From Burkholderiaceae bacterium (GTDB taxonomy: Bacteria; Pseudomonadota; Gammaproteobacteria; Burkholderiales; Burkholderiaceae_C), in the NCBI GenBank assembly GCA_019751915.1, contig JAIEMS010000004.1, forward strand, positions 32,185 through 96,184: a DNA stretch of 64,000 bases, written 5' to 3'. The number at the start of each line of letters is the position of its first letter. The first letter of the stretch is position 1. This document shows positions 20,436 through 30,205 of this stretch, in pieces. A program made the translations under genes and the position numbers. A model generated the notes under the pieces. That model was not told the origin of the DNA, did not search any database, and saw only the letters and a list, made by a program, of their open reading frames with translations.

Positions 20436-23138
20436 TTACAGCTGGTGGGTCACCAATTTGAAGTCTTGGTCTTCAGGGTAGGACTTGATGGCGAACCCTA
20501 AGCTTTTCATCAGCTTGAGCATGCCGGGGTTGTTTGCCAGCACCAAGCCTTCAATGGCACTGAGACCCTTTTCGCGGGCCACGTCCATGATGCTGAGCAT
20601 CAACCGCGAACCCAGTCCTTTGCCATTGAAATCATCGGCCACTACGAGTGCAAACTCACAACTGGAGCGGTCTGGATTGGTCACATACCGCGACACACCG
20701 ACCATGCGTTCGGTTTCCTCAATTTGGCCCTCTGCGTTGGCGGTGCGCTCTTTGACTACCGCCACCAATGCCATTTCACGGTCGTAGTCGATCAAGGTAA
20801 AGCGTGCCAGCATGGAGGGCGGCAGCTCTGCCATCGATGAGATGAAGCGGTAGTAACGGCTCTGTGCTGAAAGTCCGGTGACCATCGTCTGCAACATCTG
20901 TGCATCGCCGGGGTGGATCGGACGCACGGTGTATTCGCCACCACCGCGCATCGGCCAGACCTGTTCGTGGCGGGCCGGGTAGGGCAAGATAGCCAAATGG
21001 CCGTAGTTGTTTACGCCGCCGCCACCGGAGTTGCTGCCACCTTGTGGGGTGTGGTCGATGGTGATGAGGGCATCTACTGCTACTGCGCCGTTGTCGTCCA
21101 CGATGATGGGGTTGATGTCCATTTCGCGCAGTTGTGGCAATTCGCACACCATTTCCGATACCCGCAGCAGCACTTGCTCAAGGGCCTCGCGGTTGGCCGC
21201 GCTGGCACCGCGCCATGCACCCAGCGTTTCAGAAACCCGCGACCGTTCAATCAGGCGACGCGCCAAGAATTGGTTCAGCGGTGGCAGTTCCATCGCTTTG
21301 TCGTTGATGAGTTCGATCATGGTGCCGCCAGCACCAAACGAAATCACCGGCCCAAACGGATCGTCAGTGACCAGCCCGACGCAGATTTCGCGGCCACGCC
21401 GTGCAGGGGCCATGACCTGTACCGTGACGCCATTGATGCGTGCATTGGGCAAAAGTCGGGTCACGCGCTGCACCATATCGGTGTAGGTATCGCGGGCCGT
21501 GGCACCGTTCATGATGTTCAACGCCACGCCACCGACATCGGATTTGTGCATGATGTCGGGCGAATCAATCTTGAGCGCAACCGGAAAGCCCAGTTGCGTG
21601 GCGATCATCATCGCTTCGTGCGCGTTACGGGCCAAGATAGTCTTGGTGACCGGAATATGAAATGCTGCCAACAGCGTTTTCGATTCCATCTCGGTCAGCA
21701 CTTTGCGCCGCTCGGCCAGTGCACTCTCGATCACCAAACGTGCACCCTCAATGTCGGGCTTGGCCAGTGCCGACAGCGGTGGTGGCGTTTGTTGCAACAG
21801 CTGTTGGTTTTGGTAGAAAGAAGCAATATTGCCAAAGGCACCAACTGCAGCCTCGGGCGTGCGAAAACTTGGAATCATCGCCGTCTTGAGAATGCCGCGC
21901 CCCGCCACCACGGTGGCATCGCCCATCCAGCAGGTCAGCAGTGGTTTGCCCAAGTGGGGCTTGATGTCGGCCAACGCCTGCGCGATGGCGGTGGCATCAG
22001 CGCCGGGGCGGGGCGAGAAAATCACCAAAATGCCGTCGATTTGGCGGTCTTTTCCTGCCACCTCAATAGCAGCGTGGTAGTGCGCTGCAGTGGCCGATTC
22101 AGACAAATCAATCAGATCGTTCAGCGAAGCATGCGTGGGCAACAGTGGCCGCAGTTCGGCGGCTGACTCGGGCGAGAGTTTGCCCAAATCGAGCGAAATT
22201 TGGTGAATCCAATCGGCTGCCAACACACCCGGGCCGCCACCATTGGCAACGATGGCCAGCCGCCGTCCGACCGGACGGTAGCGCGAAGCCAAGCATTTGG
22301 CCGCTGAAAATAATTCAACAAACGAATGCACCCGCACCGCACCGGCGCGGCGCAGCGCAGCATCGAAAACATCGTCGCTGCCCACAATAGCGCCACTGTG
22401 GGTCTGTGCTGCTTCGTTGCCGGTCAATTTGCGCCCGGCCTTGAGCACCACTACCGGCTTGGCGTTGGCCGCCGAGCGCAGTGCGCTCATAAAATTGCGC
22501 GCGTTGCCGATGCCTTCAAGGTACACAACGATGCTTTGGGTAAAGCGGTCGTTGGCAAGAAAATCAAGCACCTGTGCAATGTCCACGGCTGTGTTGGGGC
22601 CTAACGACACTACCGACGAAAAACCTACGCCGTTGCTGCGTGCCCAATCCAAAATCGACGATGTCAGCGCCCCTGATTGCGATACCAGCGCCAATGGGCC
22701 GGGCTGCGCCAACGGGCCTGCCACGCTGGCATTGAGCTGCAACTGCGGGCGTTGCAGGCCCAAGCAGTTGGGGCCAAGCAAATGAATGCCCTCGCGCTGG
22801 GCAATGCCCTTGAGCGTAATGGCATCGTCGGCACTCATGCCGCTCGAGACCACCAACGCCGCTCGGCAACTCATGCGCCCAGCCAGCTCCAGTGCGCCAG
22901 CTACTTCGTCTGCGGGCAGGGCAATGATGGCCAAATCAGCCCGCGCTTGCGCTAAGTCGGCCAATGTGCCGCTGGCTTGTGTGTTGAGAAACTGCAACGT
23001 ACCGCTGTAGTGCTGGGCACGCAAGGCCTCGTACAGCATCACCGCTTGGGGTGTTTGCGTGGACGGTTCATCGACCTGACCAGCAAAGACGACGATAGAT
23101 TCGGGCGAAAAAAGCGGGGTAAGGTAGTGTGTATCCAT
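20436..23138 (-). CDS. Acyl-CoA synthetase (NDP-forming)/GNAT fusion, protein acetyltransferase-like
   Basis: LLGPNCLGLQRP, VSQSGALTSSILDWA, ATP-grasp segment, C-terminal GNAT (DFNGKGLGSRLMLSIMDVAREKG). Confidence 0.9.
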   Translation of the reverse strand: MDTHYLTPLFSPESIVVFAGQVDEPSTQTPQAVMLYEALRAQHYSGTLQFLNTQASGTLADLAQARADLAIIALPADEVAGALELAGRMSCRAALVVSSGMSADDAITLKGIAQREGIHLLGPNCLGLQRPQLQLNASVAGPLAQPGPLALVSQSGALTSSILDWARSNGVGFSSVVSLGPNTAVDIAQVLDFLANDRFTQSIVVYLEGIGNARNFMSALRSAANAKPVVVLKAGRKLTGNEAAQTHSGAIVGSDDVFDAALRRAGAVRVHSFVELFSAAKCLASRYRPVGRRLAIVANGGGPGVLAADWIHQISLDLGKLSPESAAELRPLLPTHASLNDLIDLSESATAAHYHAAIEVAGKDRQIDGILVIFSPRPGADATAIAQALADIKPHLGKPLLTCWMGDATVVAGRGILKTAMIPSFRTPEAAVGAFGNIASFYQNQQLLQQTPPPLSALAKPDIEGARLVIESALAERRKVLTEMESKTLLAAFHIPVTKTILARNAHEAMMIATQLGFPVALKIDSPDIMHKSDVGGVALNIMNGATARDTYTDMVQRVTRLLPNARINGVTVQVMAPARRGREICVGLVTDDPFGPVISFGAGGTMIELINDKAMELPPLNQFLARRLIERSRVSETLGAWRGASAANREALEQVLLRVSEMVCELPQLREMDINPIIVDDNGAVAVDALITIDHTPQGGSNSGGGGVNNYGHLAILPYPARHEQVWPMRGGGEYTVRPIHPGDAQMLQTMVTGLSAQSRYYRFISSMAELPPSMLARFTLIDYDREMALVAVVKERTANAEGQIEETERMVGVSRYVTNPDRSSCEFALVVADDFNGKGLGSRLMLSIMDVAREKGLSAIEGLVLANNPGMLKLMKSLGFAIKSYPEDQDFKLVTHQL

Positions 23139-23378
23139 GATGTTTCTCCAGCGTGGGCCATCAAAAAGCCTACCCTTTTGGGGCGTGGCGTGCAATCATT
23201 GCAAGTGTGCCCTACACCCATGCTGTGCGTTGCAGGCACAAACATGGGTAAGCAGTGCGGTGTGTGTTTGCATACCTGCACTGTATGCCAGTCTTAGGGT
23301 AAGTCTGGAATTTATAGTGCAGCTTTGGTGCTAAGAAAATAAGAAACCGTCAGCCGAACGTTCTTTAGGTAGGTCTTT

Positions 23379-23438
23379 TTGCTATTGAATTGATAGCTAT
23401 CAATGTAATGCCATCAACGGCAAAAAGCACTTTTTTCT
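23379..23438 (+). repeat. Dispersed palindromic repeat copy G upstream of rpsB
   Basis: ttgctattgaattgatagctatcaatgtaatgccatcaacggcaaaaagcactttttt. Confidence 0.55.
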
Positions 23439-23540
23439 TAAAAATGGCTCGAATACCCTCAAAATGAACGCCAAGGCAGGCGTTAGCACAGGGTTTCCAG
23501 CACCACGCGGCGCGTGGTGTCAAGGGTGTTGGGCTGGATA

Positions 23541-23549
23541 TGCTATAAT
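23541..23549 (+). promoter_or_regulatory. Extended -10 promoter of the rpsB-tsf operon
   Basis: TGcTATAAT; about 150 nt upstream of the rpsB ATG. Confidence 0.6.
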
Positions 23550-23701
23550 TTCTGGGTTTTGCCGACTTCTGGGCTGCTTTTTAGAAAGCGGCCGCCAAGT
23601 GCCAAGATCAATCGCAAGCCAGCCCATTCAAGGTGTTGCTGCTCCGGTAAAGGGAGCGCAAATGTCGGGCTGGATTTCAGACCCAACCTTTGGAAAATAT
23701 T

Positions 23702-24457
23702 ATGTCCGTTACCATGCGCGAAATGCTGGAAGCTGGTGTCCACTTCGGTCACCAAACTCGTTTCTGGAACCCCAAGATGGCCCCGTTCATCTTCGGTCAT
23801 CGCAACAAGATTCACATCATCAACTTGGAAAAGTCGCTGCCCCTGTTGCAGGACGCCGCCAAGTTTGCCAAGCAATTGGCTGCTAACCGTGGCACCATTT
23901 TGATGGTCGGCACTAAGCGCCAAGCCCGTGACACCATCGCCGCCGAAGCCGAACGCGCTGGCGTGCCTTTTGTCAACCAGCGTTGGCTGGGCGGCATGTT
24001 GACCAACTTCAAAACGGTCAAGACCTCGATCAAGCGCCTCAAGGACATGAAGGCCCAGCAAGAAACTGGTCTGGACGCTCTGAGCAAGAAAGAGCAACTG
24101 ATGTTTGCTCGCGAGATCGAAAAACTCGAAAAAGACATCGGCGGCATCCAAGATATGGCTGCACTGCCAGATGCTATTTTTGTGATCGACGTGGGCTTCC
24201 ACAAGATCGCTATCGCTGAAGCCAAGAAGCTGGGTATCCCGCTGATTGGCGTGGTCGATACCAACCACTCGCCTGACGGCATTGGCTACGTCATCCCCGG
24301 TAACGACGACTCGGCCAAGGCTGTTGATCTGTACGCCCGCGTGATTGCTGATGCGATCATCGAAGGCCGCGCTAACGCGATCGACGATGTGGCCCGTGCT
24401 GTGGTTGCCAACGAAGGTACCGACGAATTCGTCGAAGTGCAGGAAACTGCCGCCTAA
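23702..24457 (+). CDS. rpsB: 30S ribosomal protein S2
   Basis: [32 protein letters not shown]. Confidence 0.98.
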   Translation: MSVTMREMLEAGVHFGHQTRFWNPKMAPFIFGHRNKIHIINLEKSLPLLQDAAKFAKQLAANRGTILMVGTKRQARDTIAAEAERAGVPFVNQRWLGGMLTNFKTVKTSIKRLKDMKAQQETGLDALSKKEQLMFAREIEKLEKDIGGIQDMAALPDAIFVIDVGFHKIAIAEAKKLGIPLIGVVDTNHSPDGIGYVIPGNDDSAKAVDLYARVIADAIIEGRANAIDDVARAVVANEGTDEFVEVQETAA

Positions 24458-24497
24458 GGCCTAACCCAAGGCTGCGCGATGTATCGCGGGAAAAAGC

Positions 24498-24522
24498 GGG
24501 GCTCATTTAGCCCCCTTTTTTT
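24498..24522 (+). terminator. Intrinsic terminator/attenuator between rpsB and tsf
   Basis: GGGGCTcatttAGCCCC followed by TTTTTTT. Confidence 0.85.
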
Positions 24523-24558
24523 ATCTTGAATCAATTGAACTGAAGACGGAGAAAACTG

Positions 24559-25482
24559 ATGGCTGCAATTACCGCAAGCATGGTCGCTGAACTGCGCGCC
24601 AAGACCGATGCCCCCATGATGGAGTGCAAAAAAGCCTTGACCGAGGCCGAAGGCAACATGGACAAAGCCGAAGAACTGCTGCGCGTCAAGCTCGGCAGCA
24701 AGGCTGGCAAGGCCGCCTCGCGCGTGACCGCTGAAGGCGTGGTGGCAAGCTCTATCAATGGCACCACGGGTGCCTTGGTTGAAGTTAACTGCGAAACCGA
24801 CTTCGTTACCAAGAACGACAGCTTCATCGCTCTGGTGCAAGCTGCGGCCAATTTGGTGGCACAACACAACCCTGCCGATGTCGCAGCGCTGGGTGCTTTG
24901 GCTTACGAGCAAGACGGCTTTGGCCCGACACTCGAAGACGTTCGCAAGGGTCTGATTGGCAAGATCGGCGAGAACATGTCGTTCCGCCGCTTCCAGTACT
25001 TCTCGGGTTCGAGCAAGCTGGCCTCTTACCTGCACGGCACACGCATTGGCGTGGTGGTCGAGTTTGATGGCGACGAAGTTGCTGCCAAAGACGTGGCAAT
25101 GCACATTGCCGCTATGAAGCCCGTGGCCCTGACCAGCGCCGACGTGCCTGCTGAACTGATCGAAAAAGAGCGTTCAGTGGCTGCTGCCAAGGCCGAAGAA
25201 GACAAAAAGACCGCAGAAGCTGCTGGCAAGCCCGTGCAGTCCGACGAAATCGTTGCCAAGCGCATCGAAGGCGGCGTGCAAAAGTACCTCAAGGAAGTTT
25301 CGCTGTTCAACCAGCCTTTCGTGAAGAACGACAAGCAAACCGTCGAGCAAATGCTCAAAGCCGCTGGCACCAGCATCAAGGGCTTTACGCTCTACGTTGT
25401 GGGCGAAGGCATTGAGAAGAAAGTGGACGACTTTGCTGCTGAAGTTGCTGCCCAAGTCGCTGCTGCCAAGGCTGCTGCCTGA
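24559..25482 (+). CDS. tsf: Elongation factor Ts
   Basis: [34 protein letters not shown]. Confidence 0.98.
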   Translation: MAAITASMVAELRAKTDAPMMECKKALTEAEGNMDKAEELLRVKLGSKAGKAASRVTAEGVVASSINGTTGALVEVNCETDFVTKNDSFIALVQAAANLVAQHNPADVAALGALAYEQDGFGPTLEDVRKGLIGKIGENMSFRRFQYFSGSSKLASYLHGTRIGVVVEFDGDEVAAKDVAMHIAAMKPVALTSADVPAELIEKERSVAAAKAEEDKKTAEAAGKPVQSDEIVAKRIEGGVQKYLKEVSLFNQPFVKNDKQTVEQMLKAAGTSIKGFTLYVVGEGIEKKVDDFAAEVAAQVAAAKAAA

Positions 25483-25535
25483 TTGCTGACCCCATCCATC
25501 GTTCCTTACCGCATTTGATCTACGGAGAATCCCCC

Positions 25536-26258
25536 ATGTCCATCGCTACACCGGCCTACAAGCGCATTTTGCTCAAGCTGTCTGGTGAGGCCCTGATGGG
25601 GGATGATGCCTTTGGCATCAACCGCGCCACCATCGAACGCATGGTCGATGAAGTGGCCGAGGTTACCCGTATGGGTGTGGAAGTTGCGGTGGTCATTGGT
25701 GGTGGCAACATTTTCCGGGGTGTCGCTGGCGGCGCTGCCGGCATGGATCGCGCCACTGCCGATTACATGGGCATGTTGGCCACCGTGATGAATGCGCTGG
25801 CGCTGGCCGACGCGATGGACAAGCGCGGCCTGACAGCGCGTGTCATGTCGGCTATCTCGATTGAGCAGGTCGTTGAGCCTTATGTGCGTCCTAAGGCACT
25901 GCAATACCTTGAAGAAGGCAAAGTGGTGGTATTTGCCGCAGGCACGGGCAATCCGTTTTTTACTACCGACACGGCAGCAGCTCTGCGCGGTGCAGAAATC
26001 GGTGCTGAACTGGTGCTCAAGGCGACCAAGGTCGATGGCGTTTATTCTGCCGACCCCCACAAAGACCCCACTGCCACACGCTACACAGAATTGACTTTCG
26101 ATGAGGCTATGGTTCGCAACTTGGGCATCATGGACGCTACGGCGTTTGCGCTGTGCCGCGACCAGAAGCTGCCGGTGAAGGTGTTCTCGATCATCAAGCC
26201 AGGCGCACTCAAGCGCGTGGTCATGGGCCAAGATGAAGGCACACTGGTTCACGCTTGA
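25536..26258 (+). CDS. pyrH: UMP kinase
   Basis: [32 protein letters not shown]. Confidence 0.98.
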   Translation: MSIATPAYKRILLKLSGEALMGDDAFGINRATIERMVDEVAEVTRMGVEVAVVIGGGNIFRGVAGGAAGMDRATADYMGMLATVMNALALADAMDKRGLTARVMSAISIEQVVEPYVRPKALQYLEEGKVVVFAAGTGNPFFTTDTAAALRGAEIGAELVLKATKVDGVYSADPHKDPTATRYTELTFDEAMVRNLGIMDATAFALCRDQKLPVKVFSIIKPGALKRVVMGQDEGTLVHA

Positions 26259-26276
26259 CGGGTTGTAGGAGAAAAA

Positions 26277-26834
26277 ATGACTGCCAATATCAAGAAAAAT
26301 ATGGAAACCAAGATGGACCAATCCATCGTGGCTTTCAAAAACAATTTGCTCAAAATTCGCACTGGCCGTGCCAGTCCAGCGCTGCTTGACACCGTGCATG
26401 TGGATTACTACGGCTCCATGGTGCCTTTGAGTCAAGTGGCCAATGTGCAACTGCTTGACGCGCGCACCATCAGCGTGCAGCCTTGGGAAAAAGGCATGGG
26501 TGCGAAGATTGAAAAGGCCATCCGTGAAAGCGATTTGGGCCTGAACCCCGCGTCCATGGGTGACTTGATTCGTGTCCCGATGCCGCCCATGAGCGAAGAG
26601 CGCCGTAAAGAGATGACCAAACTGGCGCGCAACGAAGGCGAATCGGCCAAGATTGCCGTGCGTAATTTGCGCCGTGATGCCAATGAAGGTGTCAAAAAAT
26701 TGGTCAAAGACAAACTGGCATCCGAAGACGACCAAAAGCGCTCAGAAGCCGATATTCAAAAAGTCACCGATCGGCACATTGCCGAGATTGATGCGCTGGT
26801 GGCCGCCAAAGAGCAAGAAATCATGGCAGTGTGA
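26277..26834 (+). CDS. frr: Ribosome recycling factor
   Basis: [32 protein letters not shown]. Confidence 0.98.
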   Translation: MTANIKKNMETKMDQSIVAFKNNLLKIRTGRASPALLDTVHVDYYGSMVPLSQVANVQLLDARTISVQPWEKGMGAKIEKAIRESDLGLNPASMGDLIRVPMPPMSEERRKEMTKLARNEGESAKIAVRNLRRDANEGVKKLVKDKLASEDDQKRSEADIQKVTDRHIAEIDALVAAKEQEIMAV

Positions 26835-27592
26835 GGTTAGGTCGCATTTCTGTGTCCGCATCCTCGTCCTTGCAGCAAGGCCCGCGCCACATTGCCATCG
26901 TCATGGATGGCAATGGCCGTTGGGCCAAGCAACGCTTTTTGCCCCGCTTGGCCGGGCACAAGCAAGGCGTTAATGCTCTGCGCCGCTGTACCCAAGCTTG
27001 CGCCCAGCGCGGCGTTGCCGTCCTGACGGTCTTTGCCTTTTCTTCCGAAAATTGGAACCGTCCAGTCGATGAGGTCAGTGGCTTGCTGGAGTTGTTGGCA
27101 CTGGCCCTATCGCGCGAAGTACCCCAATTGCGCAAAGACGGGGTGCGTGTGCGCTTTATCGGTGACCGGGCCAGCTTGTCTGCCAAAGTGCGTGATGGTT
27201 TGGCACAAGCCGAAGCTGCTACCCACCACAATACCCGCTTGGTGTTGAATGTGTGCTTCAACTACGGTGGGCGCTGGGATATTGCCCAAGCCGCCAGCAC
27301 ACTGGCTGCGCGCGGTGAACCGATCACTGAACTGAGCCTGAACGCAGCGATGGCGTTGTCGGATGTGCCCGATCCTGATTTACTGATTCGCACCGGCGGC
27401 GAAATGCGCTTGAGCAATTTCTTGCTTTGGCAGGCGGCGTATTCTGAACTCCTTTTTAGCGACAAACTCTGGCCCGATTTTGACGAGGCTGCGCTCGATG
27501 CCGCCATCGCCGATTACTGCGCCCGCGAACGTCGTTTTGGCAAAACCTCCGAACAAATCCTCGCAGCGCCTTTACAGCCGTTGCCCGCTTGA
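26831..27592 (+). CDS. uppS: (2E,6E)-farnesyl-diphosphate-specific polyprenyl (undecaprenyl) diphosphate synthase
   Basis: [53 protein letters not shown]. Confidence 0.96.
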   Translation: MRLGRISVSASSSLQQGPRHIAIVMDGNGRWAKQRFLPRLAGHKQGVNALRRCTQACAQRGVAVLTVFAFSSENWNRPVDEVSGLLELLALALSREVPQLRKDGVRVRFIGDRASLSAKVRDGLAQAEAATHHNTRLVLNVCFNYGGRWDIAQAASTLAARGEPITELSLNAAMALSDVPDPDLLIRTGGEMRLSNFLLWQAAYSELLFSDKLWPDFDEAALDAAIADYCARERRFGKTSEQILAAPLQPLPA

Positions 27593-27601
27593 AAGGGCAC
27601 C

Positions 27602-28462
27602 ATGCTCAAACAGCGCGTTATTACCGCTTTGGTTCTGCTGGCGATTCTCCTGCCCGCACTTTTTTATCCGTCGCCCGCGCCGTTCGCCATCGTGGTGTTG
27701 GTTTTGATGGCCGCAGGCGCTTGGGAATGGGCTCGCCTGAACGGTTGTGCCATGCTGGCCTCGCTGGCATGGGGTGGTGTCTGTGTCGGGCTGTGCGGTG
27801 CAGCGTGGTGGTTGGGTTGGTTGCAGCAGCCATTGACCACGCTGTGGCTGGTGGGTGGCGCGTTGTGGGTGTTGGGCAGTGCGGCCATGCTGCGTGCCGG
27901 TGTAGCAGGCTGGCCCCAAATACCCGCACCACTGCGGCTTCTGGGCGGCTTACTGGCTTTGTGGCTGGCTTGGATGGCGGCGGTGCAGGCGCGCATGGTA
28001 GGTATTAACTTTTTGATGTCGGCACTGGCACTGGTTTGGATGGCCGACATTGCCGCTTATTTTGCGGGCCGGGCTTTTGGCTTGCGATTTACCAAAAATC
28101 GGCTGGCACCCTCGGTCAGCCCCGGCAAGAGCTGGGAAGGTGTCTGGGGTGGCGGTGTCGGCGTGCTGCTTTTGGCGTTGCTATGGGTCGGTGCCGATGC
28201 CAGCCTGCAAACACCCGTTGCCAGTTTATTTACCCGTTTGGCGGGCCACGGGTGGCATTGGTTATTGCTGGCCGTCCTGTTAATGACGGCCATGAGTGTG
28301 GCGGGGGATTTGGTCGAATCACTGATTAAACGGGCCGCTGGCGTCAAAGATAGTAGTAATCTGCTTCCAGGACACGGCGGTGTGCTTGATCGTATCGACG
28401 CATTATTACCAACGCTGCCCTTGGCGATGATGCTTTACTCTTTGGTACAGGTAAGTGTTTAG
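27602..28462 (+). CDS. cdsA: Phosphatidate cytidylyltransferase
   Basis: DIAAYFAGRAFG, LAPSVSPGKSWEG, GDLVESLIKRAAGVKDSSNLLPGHGGVLDRIDAL. Confidence 0.96.
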   Translation: MLKQRVITALVLLAILLPALFYPSPAPFAIVVLVLMAAGAWEWARLNGCAMLASLAWGGVCVGLCGAAWWLGWLQQPLTTLWLVGGALWVLGSAAMLRAGVAGWPQIPAPLRLLGGLLALWLAWMAAVQARMVGINFLMSALALVWMADIAAYFAGRAFGLRFTKNRLAPSVSPGKSWEGVWGGGVGVLLLALLWVGADASLQTPVASLFTRLAGHGWHWLLLAVLLMTAMSVAGDLVESLIKRAAGVKDSSNLLPGHGGVLDRIDALLPTLPLAMMLYSLVQVSV

Positions 28463-28686
28463 AGAAATTGGCTTCTATTTTTTCAATATCAAATCAGGCT
28501 ATGTATTGACAAATTAATCCATGCTGGGAATTGTGATGATCTCTGAAAATTCATTTGTAAATCAAAAAGTTGCGAAAACTTTTGGCGCGTCACCACCCCA
28601 AAAAATTCTAATAAAACCAATGGGTTACGGCAAGTGCATGGCGCGCTCTAAGTTGTTATTCATTTAAAAATAAATAAGGTTATAAA

Positions 28687-28920
28687 ATGAAGCATTTTGA
28701 TACGGGTTCAATCATTGTTGCAGTTATTACATTCGTTCTTTTTGTTGCAGCTTTATTTTTTACTGGCCTTACCCATGATATATTGTTGGAGGCTGGTGTT
28801 TTTTTGGTTTCCGTAAAGCTTATGATGATGGCTTATAAAACAAGCGTGGCATTGAAAAGTATTCATTCTGAAATTGAGGAGGTTAAAAACCTTCTGAAGA
28901 ATTTCAAGGAAAAATCATAA
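28687..28920 (+). CDS. Small AT-rich membrane protein of unknown function
   Basis: 77-aa ORF: two hydrophobic segments plus charged coiled-coil tail (SIHSEIEEVKNLLKNFKEKS). Confidence 0.5.
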   Translation: MKHFDTGSIIVAVITFVLFVAALFFTGLTHDILLEAGVFLVSVKLMMMAYKTSVALKSIHSEIEEVKNLLKNFKEKS

Positions 28921-28979
28921 TAAATAACTCTCATATTTATTAATTTACCATTACCCATCTCATATAGTTATCCCATTCC

Positions 28980-30170
28980 ATGAAACAACGGCTCACCGTT
29001 CTGGGTTCGACCGGCTCCATTGGCACCAGCACCTTGGATGTGGTGGCGCGCCACCCCGAGCGCTTTGAGGTGTTTGCCCTGAGTGCCGCTACGCAGGTCG
29101 ATTTGATGCTGTCGCAATGCGCGCAGTTTCGGCCCCGTTATGCCGTCATGGCCAGTGCAGCCCATGGACGGCTCTTAGACGAGAAAATTAAGCAAAATGG
29201 GCTTGCAACGGTTGTCCTGCATGGAAATGATGCTATTGAAAAAATAGCATCCGATGCCGATGTCGATATGGTCATGGCGGCCATCGTCGGTGCAGCAGGT
29301 CTGGCCCCTTGCTTGGCAGCGGCCCGCGCGGGCAAGCGCTTGTTGCTGGCCAACAAAGAAGCGCTGGTGGTCGGTGGCGAAGTTTTTATGCGGGCGGTGA
29401 GCGAGGGCGGTGCCACGCTGCTGCCGATTGACAGCGAACACTCGGCCATCTTTCAATCGCTGCCCGAAGACCCCGCCACTTGGGCGCAGCGGGTCGACAA
29501 AATTATCCTGACGGCCTCGGGTGGCCCGTTTCGCACGCGTGACCCGCAAACCCTGCGTGACATTACCCCCGAGCAGGCTTGTGCCCATCCCAACTGGGTG
29601 ATGGGTCGGAAAATCTCGGTCGATTCGGCCACCATGATGAACAAGGTACTCGAAGTCATCGAGGCCCGTTACCTGTTTGGCATGGCCCCCGCACAATTGG
29701 ATGTGGTCATTCATCCGCAAAGCATCATTCACTCGATGGTGCAGTACCGCGACACCTCGGTGGTGGCGCAACTGGGCACGCCGGACATGCGGGTGCCAAT
29801 TGCCTATGGCTTGTCGTGGCCCGAGCGCATCGAATCGGGGGCTGCGGCGCTGGATTTTCATGTGCTGTCAGCGATGACCTTTGAGGCGATTGACGACCAC
29901 GACCATCCACAACGTTTTCCGGGGCTGCGTTTGGCTTGGGAGGCCTTGGCCGCACCCGCAGGGACTACTGCTGTGCTCAATGCTGCCAATGAAGTGGGTG
30001 TGGCAGCATTTTTGGAGCGCCGCATTCGCTTTGATCAGATTCATGCCCTGAACCTTGCTACTTTGGCAGCGGTTGTGCCCTCGCACCCTGATTCGCTCGA
30101 AGCGCTGTTGGCCCTTGATGCCCAAGCACGGGCAGCGGCCCAGCATTGCGTGGCACAAATGACCATCTAG
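28980..30170 (+). CDS. dxr: 1-deoxy-D-xylulose 5-phosphate reductoisomerase
   Basis: LTVLGSTGSIGTSTLDVV, MAAIVGAAGL, LLANKEALVVGG, HPQSIIHSMVQY. Confidence 0.97.
   Translation: MKQRLTVLGSTGSIGTSTLDVVARHPERFEVFALSAATQVDLMLSQCAQFRPRYAVMASAAHGRLLDEKIKQNGLATVVLHGNDAIEKIASDADVDMVMAAIVGAAGLAPCLAAARAGKRLLLANKEALVVGGEVFMRAVSEGGATLLPIDSEHSAIFQSLPEDPATWAQRVDKIILTASGGPFRTRDPQTLRDITPEQACAHPNWVMGRKISVDSATMMNKVLEVIEARYLFGMAPAQLDVVIHPQSIIHSMVQYRDTSVVAQLGTPDMRVPIAYGLSWPERIESGAAALDFHVLSAMTFEAIDDHDHPQRFPGLRLAWEALAAPAGTTAVLNAANEVGVAAFLERRIRFDQIHALNLATLAAVVPSHPDSLEALLALDAQARAAAQHCVAQMTI
29190..29250 (-). repeat. Dispersed palindromic repeat copy H inside dxr
   Basis: aagcaaaatgggcttgcaacggttgtcctgcatggaaatgatgctattgaaaaaatagcatc. 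Confidence 0.6.
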
Positions 30171-30205
30171 GCATCCACAACAAGCTTACCTACCGTACCT
30201 TTATT

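Noticed and set aside
20913-22166. 417-aa plus-strand ORF opposite the acyl-CoA synthetase/GNAT gene
   Set aside because: Shadow ORF with low-plausibility composition.
25506-26735. 409-aa minus-strand ORF opposite pyrH/frr
   Set aside because: Antisense shadow ORF over strongly conserved plus-strand genes; His/Gln-rich composition typical of reverse-frame translation of GC-rich genes.
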